From positions 55,165,732 through 55,229,731 of the forward strand of contig NC_077248.1 of NCBI RefSeq assembly GCF_947179165.1: DNA of 64,000 nt. Direction: 5' to 3'. Positions 1-10,227 of the stretch are shown here, one piece after another. Within the stretch, counting starts at the first letter, position 1. Each line of letters begins with the position of its first letter. This DNA is from Solanum dulcamara. Taxonomy: Eukaryota; Streptophyta; Magnoliopsida; Solanales; Solanaceae. The position numbers and the translations under genes are program-made. Under the pieces are notes generated by a model. The model did no database searches, was not told where the DNA came from, and worked only from the letters and a program-made list of their open reading frames with translations.

Positions 1-791
1 GCTTGGGTTACAAACAACCATCGCCAGTTTGAATCTCTATAAAAAAGATGAGCATCAACTACATTACCCCTGTGGAAGAACTTATGATGTTCAACAAAAG
101 CCTTCTGTGTTTGATCGACTTAAAGGCATGACTCCTAATGTTTCTGCATTTGATCGGCTTATCAAATCAACTCCAAAAACTTAAGTGCATGATCGGTTGG
201 GACCAATGAAGAAGAAATACAAACGCCAAGGAAATTATAGAATAATGAAAGAACGGGTATATTCTTAAGAGCATAATTCACCCAAGAATTGCCCCTATTT
301 GATCCCTTCTAGAATGAGGCAAGAAACAAAACTTATAGTTTTATGTGGAAATGTCCTGAGAGCAATAACTCATACCATAGTTCACACTAGGGAGCGAGAT
401 GAAGATGAAGAAAGTATGGGATCATCAAATCACATCATAATTTGTGACAAGAAAAGTACTTCACCATATGCAAATATTGGATTGGTTTGTTGATATTCAT
501 ACATGCCATTACATATCTTTTAATGATGATGATCCTCAAGAAGATGAGAATGCTGAAGATGCGCCACCTAAACTCGAAGAAGGGGTAAAGAATACTGTTA
601 ATGCATTGAAGAAAGTAAATCTTGGGGTTGATGATGATATAAGACCTACATATGTAAGTGTTTCACTGAATGACGATGAAGAGAAGAAATATATTGAGTT
701 GCTTATGGAATTTAGGGATGTATTTGCTTGGAGTTACAAAGAGATAACAGGATTAGACCCTAAAGTTGTAGTTTATCATTTTGCTGTGAAA
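1..791 (+). pseudogene. gag-pol linker region of Tat pol, degenerate
   Basis: The stretch translates in pieces as the low-complexity, acidic linker that precedes reverse transcriptase in Tat elements. A repeated phrase around 'FDRL' (about 105-200) and an acidic segment DDDPQEDENAED (about 525-560) can be seen. One reading runs 299-493. The pol frame proper resumes at 444 and continues to the in-frame TGA at 792-794. Protease motifs are not recognisable and may lie upstream or be lost. No function is left. Confidence 0.5.
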
Positions 792-794
792 TGA

Positions 795-2080
795 GGCACT
801 CGTCCTGTTAAACAAGCTCAACGTCGCTTTAGACTTGAACTGGTTCCTTTGATCGAAACTGAAATTAACAAGCTCATTGAAGTAGTTTTCATTCGTGAAG
901 TCAAATATCCTATATGGATTTCAAGCAGTATACCTGTAAGAAAGAAGAATGGCTAAATCCGAGTTTGTGTTGACCTTAGAGATCTTAATAATACATGCCC
1001 TAAGGATGAATTTCCTCTTCCAATCCCTGAGCTTATGATTGATGCCACGACTAGATACGAGACAATTTCTTTCATGGATGGTTCATCTGGATACAATCAA
1101 ATTCACATGGCACCAAGAAATGAAGAACTTATTGCATTTCGCACTCCTAAAGGTATATATTGCTACAAAGTAATGCCTTTTGGTTTAAAAAATGCTAGGG
1201 CTACTTATCAATGAGCCATGCAGAATGTTTTTGATGACATGCTTCATAAAAATATTGAGTGTTATATTGATGACTTAGTGGTAAAATCAAGAAAGAGTGA
1301 TGGCCACTTGCAAGATTTGAGAATGGTGTTCAAACGACTTCGAAGATACCAACTCAAAATGAACCCTTTAAAATGTGCCTTTGGAGTTACTCTGGGAAAG
1401 TTTCTCAATTTTATTGTTCGACATCGAGGAATTGAGATTGACCAAGATAAGATAAGTGTTATTTTGAAAATGCCTGAGCCAAAAAATATTTATGAGTTAA
1501 AAAGCTTACAGGGAAAATTAGCATATGTTAGGAGGTTTATCTCAAATCTGGCTGGGAGATGTCAATAATTCAGTTGCCTTATGAAGAAAGATGTTCCTTT
1601 TGAATGGGACCAAGATTTTACCAATGCTTTCGAGAACATAAAGTCTTATCTAATGAAGCCTCCAGTACTTGTAGCTCCTATACCTAGAAAACCATTGATT
1701 TTATACATTGCAGCACAAGAAAGGTCAGTAGGAGCACTTCTCGCACAAAAAAATAATAAAGGGAAAGAAAATTTCCTGCATTACTTGAGTAGGATGATGA
1801 CACAAAATGAGATCAAATATTCACCTATTGAGAAGTTATGTCTGGTACTCGTATTCTCGATTCAGAAGATGAAGCATTACTTCCAAGATCATATTGTACA
1901 ACTTGTCTCTAAAGCAAATCCTATCAAGTTTATCATGTCCAAGCCTGTCATAAGTGATCGACTAGCAAGGTGGTACCTCCAATTTCAACAATTTGAAATT
2001 GTTTATATATCTCAGAAGGCAGTAAAAGGAAAAGTGCTAGTAGATTTCTTGGCCAATCGTCCAATTCTGAATGATTGGGA
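795..2080 (+). pseudogene. Ty3/gypsy reverse transcriptase and RNase H (broken)
   Basis: One reading frame carries a classic plant gypsy RT followed by the connection and first RNase H domain. Visible landmarks are DLRDLNN near 975, FPLPIPE near 1010, FMDGSSGYNQI near 1073, MPFGLKNA near 1174, and the catalytic YIDD box at 1263-1274. The RNase H segment includes LYIAAQERSVGALLAQ near 1700. The enzyme would copy element RNA into cDNA in cytoplasmic virus-like particles. In-frame stops at 792 (TGA), 954 (TAA), 1212 (TGA) and 1566 (TAA) kill it. The stops at 954 and 1212 are each one C-to-T change from a sense codon (CAA, CGA), as expected for decay of methylated DNA. Confidence 0.85.
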
Positions 2081-2520
2081 GTTATCTGATGAATTGTCTA
2101 ACGAAGATGCAATTCTAGTGAAAATTCAGCCACCTTGGAAGATGTATTTTAACGGTGCTGCACATCGTGAAGAAGCTAGTGCTGGAGCGGTATTTGTCAC
2201 TTCCCATGGAGAAGTTTTTCCATACTCCTTCACTCTAACACAACACTGCTCCAATAATGTTGATGAATATCAAGCACTCTTACTTGGTCTTGAAATGGCC
2301 ATTGATATGAAACAATTGCAACTACAAATTTTTGGGGATTCCAAGTTGGTGATCAATCAAGTCTTGGGTAATTATGAAGTAAAGAAGCCTGGGTTACTCT
2401 CATACTGAAATTATGCTCAAAAGATGATAGGATGGCTTGGAGAGGTGACTATTCAACATGTCCCTAAAAAGGAAAATAAGAAAGCTGATGCGTTGGCAGC
2501 TTTAGCTTCTGCATTAGTAT
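2081..2520 (+). pseudogene. Second (archaeal-type) RNase H domain of Tat element
   Basis: The region from PPWKMYF (about 2130) to KADALAALAS (about 2510) matches the additional archaeal-type RNase H that Tat-lineage elements carry after the ordinary RNase H. Conserved segments are the GA-rich strand after MYF, NVDEYQALLLGLEMA near 2260, FGDSKLVINQ near 2335 and the C-terminal HVPKKENKKADALA. The first catalytic aspartate, expected in the MYFDGA context, reads as Asn (MYFNGA, codon at about 2151-2153). A TGA interrupts the frame at 2406. The domain is therefore catalytically dead twice over. Confidence 0.75.
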
Positions 2521-3022
2521 CGCCTGATTGGCATGAAAGAATGAAAGAGGTTGTTTGGTCATATAGGACTACATATTGCATGCCAACACAAGAGACTCCC
2601 TATTCTCTTATTTATGAAATTGAATCAGTCCTTCCACTTGAGCGTCAAATCCCATCATTGCGCTTTGCCATTCAAGAAGGACTCACTAATGAAGAAAATG
2701 CTCGGTTATGCCTTGAAGAATTAGAGTCTCTTGAAGAAAAAAATTAGAGGCCCAACAAATTCTGGAATGTTATCAAGCTCGTCTAGCTCGATCTTTTAAT
2801 AAGAAGGTTCGTCTTAGATGCTTCCAAATGGGTGATCAAGTTCTTGTTGTAAAAAGGCCTATTATTACTTCTCGTTGGTCTGGAAGCAAGTTCTCCTCTA
2901 AATGGGATGGATCATATGTGGTACAAGAAGTATACTCAAGTGGCGCTTACAAACTGGTTGACTCAGAAGGATTGCGCATTGGCCCCATTAATGGAAAGTT
3001 CATACAGAGATACTATCCTTGA
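2521..3022 (+). pseudogene. Integrase C-terminal remnant of Tat pol
   Basis: Directly after the RNase H C-terminus the frame jumps to the end of the integrase core, PDWHERMKEVVWSYRTT. The zinc-finger and nearly all of the DDE core are missing, so there is an internal deletion with its junction near 2520-2530. The tail from YSLIYEIESVLPLE to the stop at 2745 is intact. A length change in an A run near 2740 then shifts the frame, and the C-terminal domain (GDQVLVV through INGKFIQRYYP) resumes at 2828 and ends at 3022. Strand transfer of cDNA into the genome would be impossible for this copy. Confidence 0.8.
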
Positions 3023-4159
3023 AGAAAAAAACACGCTCCTTAAGGTACGAGCATAAACTGCATATTACTCCTAGCCCGCAAGAGTATAAAATGTGCACGA
3101 CATCAAAAACAAAAAAGTCCACTAGGTTAAAAATCTCGAAAGAGGCGGCTTAGGCAAAAGTTAGGATACAAAAAAAAATTTAAAAAAATCACTCTTTCAA
3201 AACTACGTTATGACTTGATCCTCTTCACTGAGGTACGTAGGCGCTTGGAATTACATTATGAGTTCAGTCGCATGAGTATCCAAAAAATACAGTCTCTCTT
3301 GACCCTCTTCGTCGGGGTCCATGGTCCTTAGAGTTACATCCTAAGTTTAGTCTCATAAGTTCAAAAGAAATGAGGCACACTATTATTTGAGCATCACAAT
3401 GTTCTTGTAGATTGTCATATATAATGTGTAAATTAGAGAAGGCAAATCAAGACAGAATTTGAATTGACTTCAAAGAAATATTCGTACAAATCTATAAAGC
3501 TATTATCTGTGATTATTATACACAGTGTAGTTCTATGAATCTTCTTTTCGGCTTCTCTATGCTGAGATATGAGTATTTTTAATAAGATCATGCGAATATG
3601 AATCTGTCAGCTTTTCTGCATGTAAAGTTCATTTTTGAAGTTTGTTTAGAACGATCCTGAGAGATTTGAGCTATAAATTTTGAATATGTTTTAGATTAAG
3701 AAGTTTGGTTTCTGATAAATTAAGTCTCTCCTAGCTTTGGTTCTCTCATACAATGATATATCTCTTGTACTATCGAAACACACAAGGTGATAAACAACGA
3801 TATTTATGGGAAAGTCCAAGCTTAATGTGATTACGTCAATGCATCAATATGAGTAAATAACTCTTGAAGTTGAAACGTAAAAGAAATATTTAAAGAAATG
3901 TGCAACATAATACGATCAAAAGGATTTCTAAAAGAGTGACAACTAATCAATCAGAATACTCCAAAAACAATAGTTCATAATAAGCTAGTCTAAACGTAGC
4001 TTATAATTAGCTAAGTCTTGAAGAGAAATCTCTAAAACTCTCATCTTCTCTTCCACATCATTCGAGGAATTCGCAGTAGCTAGGGAAACATCAGCACATT
4101 TTTGTACTCTTGTTCAGCTGCTAAGACTTTAGATTCGACATCTTTGACTTCTTTCTTGG
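3023..4159 (+). other. Noncoding spacer between pol and the antisense gene
   Basis: No credible coding sequence on either strand. The first 330 bases hold A-rich stretches typical of the post-pol region of Tat elements (near 3100-3190). The rest is AT-rich, ordinary-looking sequence. The C-terminus of the antisense PMD gene may reach to about 4020, but I cannot follow its frame past 4167. Confidence 0.5.
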
Positions 4160-4765
4160 CAGCATCTCAGAGGGCTTTTAACTCCTTCACCTTTTTCCTC
4201 GCCTCCTTAAGGGATTGACAGAAGTCAGATAATTCTTCAAATTTCTCATTCTTTTCATTCAAGACAAGATCAAGTTGTTTCTTGGCATTTAGATATAGCT
4301 CGGATTCTTCAATTTCCAAGGCTTTATCAGCAAGGGATGATCGTGCTTGGTCATAGGAGGTGGCAAGTTCAAAGAGAGACTCCAATAAGTTGTTCAAAGG
4401 AGAAATATCCACCCCCATTTCATCTATATTCTTAAGAATTACTTGAACCTCATCCTTAAGAGAAGAAACACGTTTTGCAGTGAGATCGGTGAGTTTTGAA
4501 CGAATCTTACTCCAAGCTCCCTCGACAAAATTCATTCAAAGTTTTGAGATGACTTGCTTTCCATCAAAAATATACACGGAAATCACCAGTTTCTTATGGG
4601 GAGGATATTCTACATTTGAGCTAGTTCTTTCATGTGGGATAAAAGTATCCTCTTGCTCCGATTTGGGTGACAAAATTGATTTTCTTGAAATTGGCCCCTC
4701 TACAGATTCATTAATGTCTTGTGGATTGCTTTGGTAAGAAGTCTCCAACATGCTAACATCGTTTG

Positions 4766-4808
4766 CTTGCAAAAAAATAAACAAAATAAAATAGAAAATA
4801 ATAATAAT

Positions 4809-4883
<75 letters not shown>

Positions 4884-4938
4884 AAATATCATAGTTAGTA
4901 GAATCATGTGGTATCATGGAATGAAAAAAAAACATTAC
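4766..4938 (-). other. Probable intron of the PMD pseudogene holding an (AT)n run
   Basis: On the minus strand a GAG|GTAATG donor lies at 4938-4937 and a T-rich TTTTTTTGCAAG acceptor ends at 4766. Between them is almost nothing but T-rich sequence and the (AT)n microsatellite. Sense coding can be read on both sides: ...TLTAIKE before it and NDVSMLETSYQSN after it. The phases do not join perfectly, so the exact acceptor is uncertain. Confidence 0.45.
4798..4881. repeat. (AAT)n/(AT)n microsatellite
   Basis: A short (ATA)n run passes into about 34 AT dinucleotides. It produces long Ile-Tyr shadow reading frames on both strands that are not genes. Confidence 0.97.
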
Positions 4939-7029
4939 CTCTTTAATAGCTGTCAAAGTCCTTGAAGAACTAACATTGTTGTCACAAATCTCTATCGGAT
5001 GTGAACTAGCATCGTTTGGCGTGTCAAAAGGTAGTTTTAATTGCTTTCAACAACGAGGTCCATTGAATTTGAGTTGAATACTTTTCTTTTTGAACTTCTT
5101 CAAGGAAAGATCCCTTGATCTTGTCTGGAACAACAACTTTAGACTTCAAAATAGGAGGTTGGATCACAATAAAGACCTCCTCGTCTTGCTTTTTAGTATC
5201 CAGACCAACAACACTTACTAAGGACTGTATATAATTTTCAAGAAAACTTTCATGCTCCCTTTCCCACCAAGATTTGTAATTGAGCGAAAAGAATTTCTTC
5301 AAGTTGGACCCACTAGGAGGAAATGTTGCTCTTGCCCTAGATTTTGTTAGCACATAAATCTATGCAAGCCTTAAACCCTTGGTTAATGAAACTTCACGAA
5401 AATCTCGATCTAATTGACCAAGAGCATCTTGAAAAAAGCCAAATTGACGATTGAATCTATGGAGACTATAAGGCTCCACAATAAAGATATTTACGTCCCT
5501 TAAAGTGAGATAGTTTGAGTGAAGGCTCATAAATAAATTCGATTGAAATTTCTTTTCAGTGTCGTCATCGCAGTAGTGGTGAGCATTAGGCCTTTTGATT
5601 AATGTTGCATCCCAGGCAATAGTTCCCCCTCCATGTATATGCTTCCTTGCATCCTCTTTTTAAAAATACCTAGCAGCACCTTCGCCAGAAAAGAAAACCA
5701 TAAGAGGATCAGCCGGTCCACCTGCTAATGGATAATGAGTTTTGAAGTAATAGGCCAACCAACCAAACACGTAATGAATTGGAAAACAAGTTTGGACGAG
5801 ATAAAGTCATGAGCATCTTGAAATTGTATTTAGACCTCTGTAAATGCTATCTAAAACTGGAACTGCAAGGCGAAATCTTCGTCCACATGCTAAATGACAG
5901 GCGATTCTGAAGATATTCAGACGAATAAAGCCATCCTCCTTCGTAGGAAGCACAAATATGCACAACCAGCAAGATAAAAAGGCTGTCAAGTATGTTTCAT
6001 TTTTCTTGTGACTCTTAACTTCTAACTTTTGAAAAAAAGCTTCTTCAGCAGAAGACCAATTAATAGACTCACCAATTACGCCGATTGGGTTATGCGATGA
6101 CTTGAGATGGGCGGACCTCTTTTCTCTTCTTGGCGGGGGTTGTCCATATTTTGTATCTTTCTTACACCAAAACTCTACCCATCTTTCCATAGAAACATTC
6201 AAGTCATGATTATTCTCTACTCGTATCCGATGAAAGGCATCAAATAAATGCTCACAAAAGTGAGGAAGAAACCTTTTTCCCTTATCAAATATACCTAAAA
6301 GTTCTACAACATTTGGCATGACTTCCTCATAAAGACTTCCTATTATGGGTAGACCACCAATCACGTGTAAATCCCAAAGTGATATAGATAGTTCTCCAAC
6401 TGAGGTAAGCAGAGTATTTATAACAGGACACCAAGCTTCGCAGAAGGCTTGCAAGATGTTAGTGTTACGATCATAAGTAAAAAGTGAACCATACACAGCA
6501 TCATATATTTTTGTATCCTTCAAAGTATGGCGATTCCTACTAAAGATATCTTCAGCCCACTCCCAATAGCCTGGAATGTAGTGAAACTCTCCATCAAGTG
6601 TGAAAGTGTCATCCTATCGAATCTCTCTATTTATGATTCGTCGCCCCAAACAGGGGTAAAGAAGTTGCAATATTTTTGATACGATGATTAGGAGTGCAAA
6701 GTACCAACGCCTTGGGAGGATGACTGTTATATTCTAGAGTCCAATCATCTAAACCAGGAAGTTCCCCCAAAGATGGCCACGGAGCAACATATTGGCCAGT
6801 TAATGGCGTACGTACAAGCAATTTGGTCTCCACCTCACTATCCTTATGATCTGATATCACAAGGTATCGTGACTCTGAAAAAGAGGAAGTCAAATCTCTA
6901 AAGTAAACCATGATTCAATCTGTAAAAAAAAAAGTATTTTATTAGCGCTTAAATTAGTAATTCAATGATCATGGACATGAATCTCAATAATAAATGATTA
7001 TATTCTTTGAGCATGAACTATTCCAAATC

Positions 7030-7880
7030 TAAATAGTGTAAAGTCTTTATCGATCATGTAAAGCCTTTATTTTAGATGGTGTAAAGTCCTTGGCTCAAAT
7101 GACGTGATACCTTCAACTCAAAGCATGTAAAGTATTTTTCTTAGACGATGTAAAATCTTTGGCTTGGACTATGGATGCCTTTGACTCAGATGGTGTAAAG
7201 TATTTGCCACAAATTATATAAATTTTTTGCCTCAGATGATGTAAAGTCTTTGGCTTGAACTATGTAATGTCTTTGACTCATACGGTGTAAAGTCTTTGCC
7301 ACAAATCATATAAAGTCTTTGCCTCAGACAATGTAAAGTCTTTGGCTTGGACTATGTGATGTCTTTGACTCAGACGGTGTAAAGTCTTTGGCTTGAACTA
7401 TGTGATGCCTTTGACTCAGACGGTGTAAAGTCTTTGCCACAAATCATGTAAAGTCTTTGCCTCAGACGGTGTAAAGTCTTTGGCTTGGACTATGTGATTC
7501 CTTTGACTCAGACGGTGTAAAGTTTTTGGCTTGGACTATGTGATGCCTTTGACTCAGACGGTGTAAAGTCTTTGCCACAAATCATGTAAAGTCTTTGCCT
7601 CAGACGGTGTAAAGTCTTTGGCTTGGACTATGTGATTCCTTTGACTCAGACAGTGTAAAGTCTTTGCCACAAATTATGTAAAGTCTTTGCCTCAGATAGT
7701 GTAAAGTCTTTGTCTTGGACTATATGATGCATTTGACTCAGAAGTGTGAAGTCTTTGCCATAAATCATGTAAAATCTTTTCTTCAGACTGTGTAAAGTCT
7801 TTGGCTTAGACTATGTGATGCATTTGATTCAATCGGTGTAACGTCTTCGTCAAAGATAATGTAAAATTATTGGCTCAAAC
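7030..7880. repeat. 46-bp minisatellite with A/B subfamilies in the element 3' UTR
   Basis: About 15-18 units of 46 bp, clearest between 7148 and 7830. All share a start GTGTAAAGTCTTTG. Type A units continue with GCTTGGACTATGTGATGCC. Type B units continue with CCACAAATCATGTAAAGTC. A and B alternate for much of the array, giving a 92-bp higher-order period. Type B is itself two 23-bp halves that both begin GTAAAGTCTTTGCC. Both flanks are degenerate. The array lies between the antisense PMD start and the polypurine tract. Confidence 0.93.
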
Positions 7881-8266
7881 AATGCAGCACCTTTGACTCC
7901 AATAGAATAAAAGTTCATTGTATATGAAGTAATATTTTCACTTGCAAAAATAAAAAAAATGGCCTAAACAAAAAAACCGTACCTCGTATCTTGATGAACT
8001 TAAAAGTGTATGCAAAAAGGAGCATCAAAATTGTCAATGCCAATGACAAAAATAAATAAAAGGAGAGAGTCTATTTATAGACAAATAGTGATGGTGAGGG
8101 AGTCCTTCTCCCGAAGTAACTATAATTATTTTTTGGGTTAGGACTCTAGTGGAATGGTACAAATATATTCTCTCCAAATCCTAATTGGTTGTGAAATTGT
8201 GAAAATTTGGGCTATCCGTATTCTAAAAGGAGTGTGCCCTTTCTGAATTCTAATTGAATTATTGTA

Positions 8267-8269
<3 letters not shown>
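7881..8269. other. AT-rich spacer, no gene
   Basis: No coding frame or repeat is recognised. It is part of the Tat element's 3' untranslated region. Confidence 0.5.
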
Positions 8270-8352
<83 letters not shown>

Positions 8353-8353
8353 T
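8270..8353. repeat. (ATT)n microsatellite
   Basis: About 28 uninterrupted ATT trinucleotides lie upstream of the 3' LTR. Confidence 0.97.
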
Positions 8354-8621
8354 TGGTTAGCAAATGCCTACCCTTTATTGTTTTGATCTCTATCCTATTC
8401 TAATTGTTCAAATCTAGTAAAGAAATATTAATAAAAAAATAAAAAAAATTGGTCACGTGATCATGTTTCAATTGGAGTCTCTTTATTTACTCCAACTATG
8501 TCATTTTAATTGGAGGATGGTATTAATTTAATATGTACATGGTCCATATTAAATTGCACAACATACTATTATTGTTTAGTTAATACTTCAAGTCTAGTTT
8601 TTGTATAAAATACTTCAACAA

Positions 8622-8639
8622 GACTTGAAGTTGGGGGCA
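8622..8639 (+). other. Polypurine tract of the Tat element
   Basis: GACTTGAAGTTGGGGGCA is purine-rich and ends two bases before the LTR start TGTAAATATT. This is the usual site of plus-strand priming in plant gypsy elements and fixes the left edge of the 3' LTR. Confidence 0.75.
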
Positions 8640-8718
8640 TTTGTAAATATTAGAATTATATTATTTTTAAATCCGTAAATTAATTTAGACTATATTAAAT
8701 TCAAGAAAATAGTCCAAA

Positions 8719-9170
8719 TGATGTGGCAATCCAAGTCAAATAAATGATCAACTAAAAGTACACCATGTGTCAAAGTTATGTGGTAATCCAAGTGAAATGA
8801 AATGAGCCACTAAAATCACACCATGTGTCAAAGTTATATGGAAATCCAAGTAAAATTAAATGAGCCATTAGAATCATGTGAAATGAGCCACTAAAATCAC
8901 ACCACGTGTCAAAGTTATATGGAAATCCAAGTAAAATTAAATGAGCCATTAGAATCATGTGAAATGAGTCACTAAAATCACACCACGTGTCAAAGTTATA
9001 TAGAAATCTAAGTAAAATTAAATGTGACATTAGAATCATGTCATGTGCCAAAATTATGTGGCAATCCAAGTCAAATTAAATAAGTCACTAAAATCATGTC
9101 ACGTGTCGAAGTTATATAGCAATCTAAGGCAAACTAAATGAGCCACTAGAATACTGCCACGTGTATATGT
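8719..9170. repeat. 58-bp tandem array in LTR U3 with phased CA(C/T)GTG motifs
   Basis: Seven hexamers CACGTG or CATGTG start at 8764, 8822, 8903, 8984, 9042, 9100 and 9158. Spacings are 58, 81, 81, 58, 58 and 58. The 81-bp steps are a 58-bp unit plus a 23-bp partial duplication. CACGTG is the plant G-box core bound by bZIP and bHLH factors. Four of the seven are exact CACGTG (8903, 8984, 9100, 9158). Confidence 0.9.
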
Positions 9171-9272
9171 GACATGTTCTGATCAATCAAATTAAAGCTC
9201 ATCACCAAAGAAATCTAATTGGTCAGTTCAAACCAACCAATCAAATCACACCCTCATACCACTCCCTACAAC

Positions 9273-9280
9273 TATAAATA
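9273..9280 (+). promoter_or_regulatory. TATA box of the Tat LTR
   Basis: TATAAATA sits downstream of the G-box array and about 450 bp before the LTR end, as expected for the U3/R junction. Confidence 0.65.
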
Positions 9281-9720
9281 GAGATCCTTATTATTCTCAG
9301 AGGGCGGGTTTTAAAAGAATAAGAAGCAAGAAGAGAGCTCATGGATCAAAGGCCACAAATTTTCTACAAATCTACAAAGTTCAAGTAATCAAATTCAAGC
9401 TCAAGTTCAAGATCAAGAACGAAAGAAAATATCAAGAAGTTCAAGATCAAGTTACTTGTTCATACGTCATAACCATACAAGTGTTCGTGATGAATAATTC
9501 GAATCCAAATTTAAAGATGAAGATTCAAGATCAATCTATTCAAGCCCTTGACTCTAAATCAAATTCAATTTCAACATATTCCATATTATTTGAAGAATCA
9601 GAGGATTATCATAGAGATTGTAACACGCACTATATTTTAAAATCAAATATTACTCTTTGTTACTCTAATTTTTTGGTCTTGATTATTTATTTTTCTCTGT
9701 TCGAAAATTTATTGTTTACA

Positions 9721-9973
9721 CTATGCATTGTCTATTTTACCATTATTATATCACATATATGTAATACTTCTTTATATTATATATAATTTATTATTTAACC
9801 TAGGTATTTATAAGTTTTTCTTTAAGTTCATTAACGTTAGAAGTAGAATGATATTTTAATGATTTTATCATAAAATTTAATATATTATTTTATGACCTTA
9901 ATTTCAATATAATATGCATTAAGCGTGTGTATATGTATGTATGCATATATTTTTATTTTTCTCCATTCTCTTA
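9721..9973. other. AT-rich flank between LTR and MITE
   Basis: No gene, RNA or clear repeat is seen. The five bases after the LTR (CTATG) would be the target duplication, but its partner lies outside the window. Confidence 0.5.
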
Positions 9974-10227
9974 CTCCATGCGTTTCTTATTACTTGACTC
10001 TTCTTAATATGACACCCCTTAAGAAAATTAATAAGAGGTGCATTTTACTCAACTAACATTATTATAATGTTTTGAAACTTTAAATTTGACTACTACTATT
10101 TTATGCATTTATTTAATACTAAGGATAGAATAAAAAAATATTAATTTTTTTTTAATTTCGTAAATTAGACAAGTAAATTAAACTAACTATTTTTAGAATG
10201 GAGGTCAAGTAATATAAACGACAGAGG
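9974..10227. mobile_element. Stowaway-type MITE (Tc1/mariner)
   Basis: A 254-bp element is flanked by TA dinucleotides (9972-9973 and 10228-10229). The left end CTCCATGCGTTTCTTATTAC and the reverse complement of the right end CCTCTGTCGTTTATATTAC continue in both cases with TTGAC, giving inverted repeats of about 25 bp. The CTCC start with a TA target is the Stowaway signature. It has no coding capacity and is AT-rich inside. Confidence 0.75.

Larger units (their letters stand above)
4160..6911 (-). pseudogene. Antisense plant mobile domain (PMD) gene, broken
   Basis: Read on the minus strand from an ATG at 6911, the pieces form one protein. The N-terminal part ends at 6627. The PMD core (6523-5807) carries CEAWCPVINTLL and GELSISLWDLHVIGGLPI, the diagnostic PMD block. 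A continuation (about 5800-5360) includes FGWLAYYFKTHYPLAGGP. A Trp-rich piece (5353-5024) and a Glu/Lys-rich coiled-coil tail (4535-4167) follow. PMD proteins (MAIN/MAIL type in the host) act in gene silencing, and many copies are carried by plant transposons. Lesions include a stop near 6625, frameshifts near 5810 and 5030, a TAA near 5655 and a stop near 5360. It lies head-to-tail against pol between pol and the 3' LTR. Assignment to PMD is strong; any function of this copy is doubtful. Confidence 0.8.
1..9720 (+). mobile_element. Tat-lineage Ty3/gypsy LTR retrotransposon, 3' portion
   Basis: The element reads left to right: broken pol (1-3022), a spacer, an antisense extra gene (6911 down to about 4160), a tandem-repeat 3' untranslated region (7030-7880), a polypurine tract (8622-8639) and a 3' LTR (8642-9720). 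The 5' LTR, primer site and gag lie before the window. Two RNase H domains in series, the second of archaeal type, are a known hallmark of the Tat/Ogre/Retand lineage. Extra ORFs and minisatellites between pol and the 3' LTR are also known for that lineage. Stops, frameshifts and a missing integrase core show that it is dead. The polypurine tract next to a TGTAAA start, and the matching TTTACA end, make the 3' boundary fairly secure. The left limit is unknown. Confidence 0.85.
8642..9720 (+). mobile_element. 3' LTR of the Tat element
   Basis: The LTR begins TGTAAATATT after the polypurine tract and ends ...TTTATTGTTTACA, giving an imperfect inverted TGTAAA/TTTACA terminus; length 1,079 bp. 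U3 holds a 58-bp tandem array with CACGTG motifs, and a TATA box lies at 9273-9280. The following 440 bases would be R/U5, rich in 'caagttcaag' type repeats. The partner 5' LTR is outside the window, so the ends are inferred from structure. The 101-aa open frame at 9481-9786 crosses the LTR end and is not a gene. Confidence 0.75.

Noticed and set aside
4536..4956. Open frames of repeated Ile-Tyr on the minus strand
   Set aside because: They are translations of the (AT)n run, probably within an intron; the same happens at 63127-63442.
7030..7880. CRISPR-like regular array
   Set aside because: Units are contiguous variants of one another, with no unique spacers, in a plant retroelement.
9481..9786. 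101-aa plus-strand ORF
   Set aside because: It crosses the end of the Tat LTR, is AT-rich and low complexity, and has no family resemblance.
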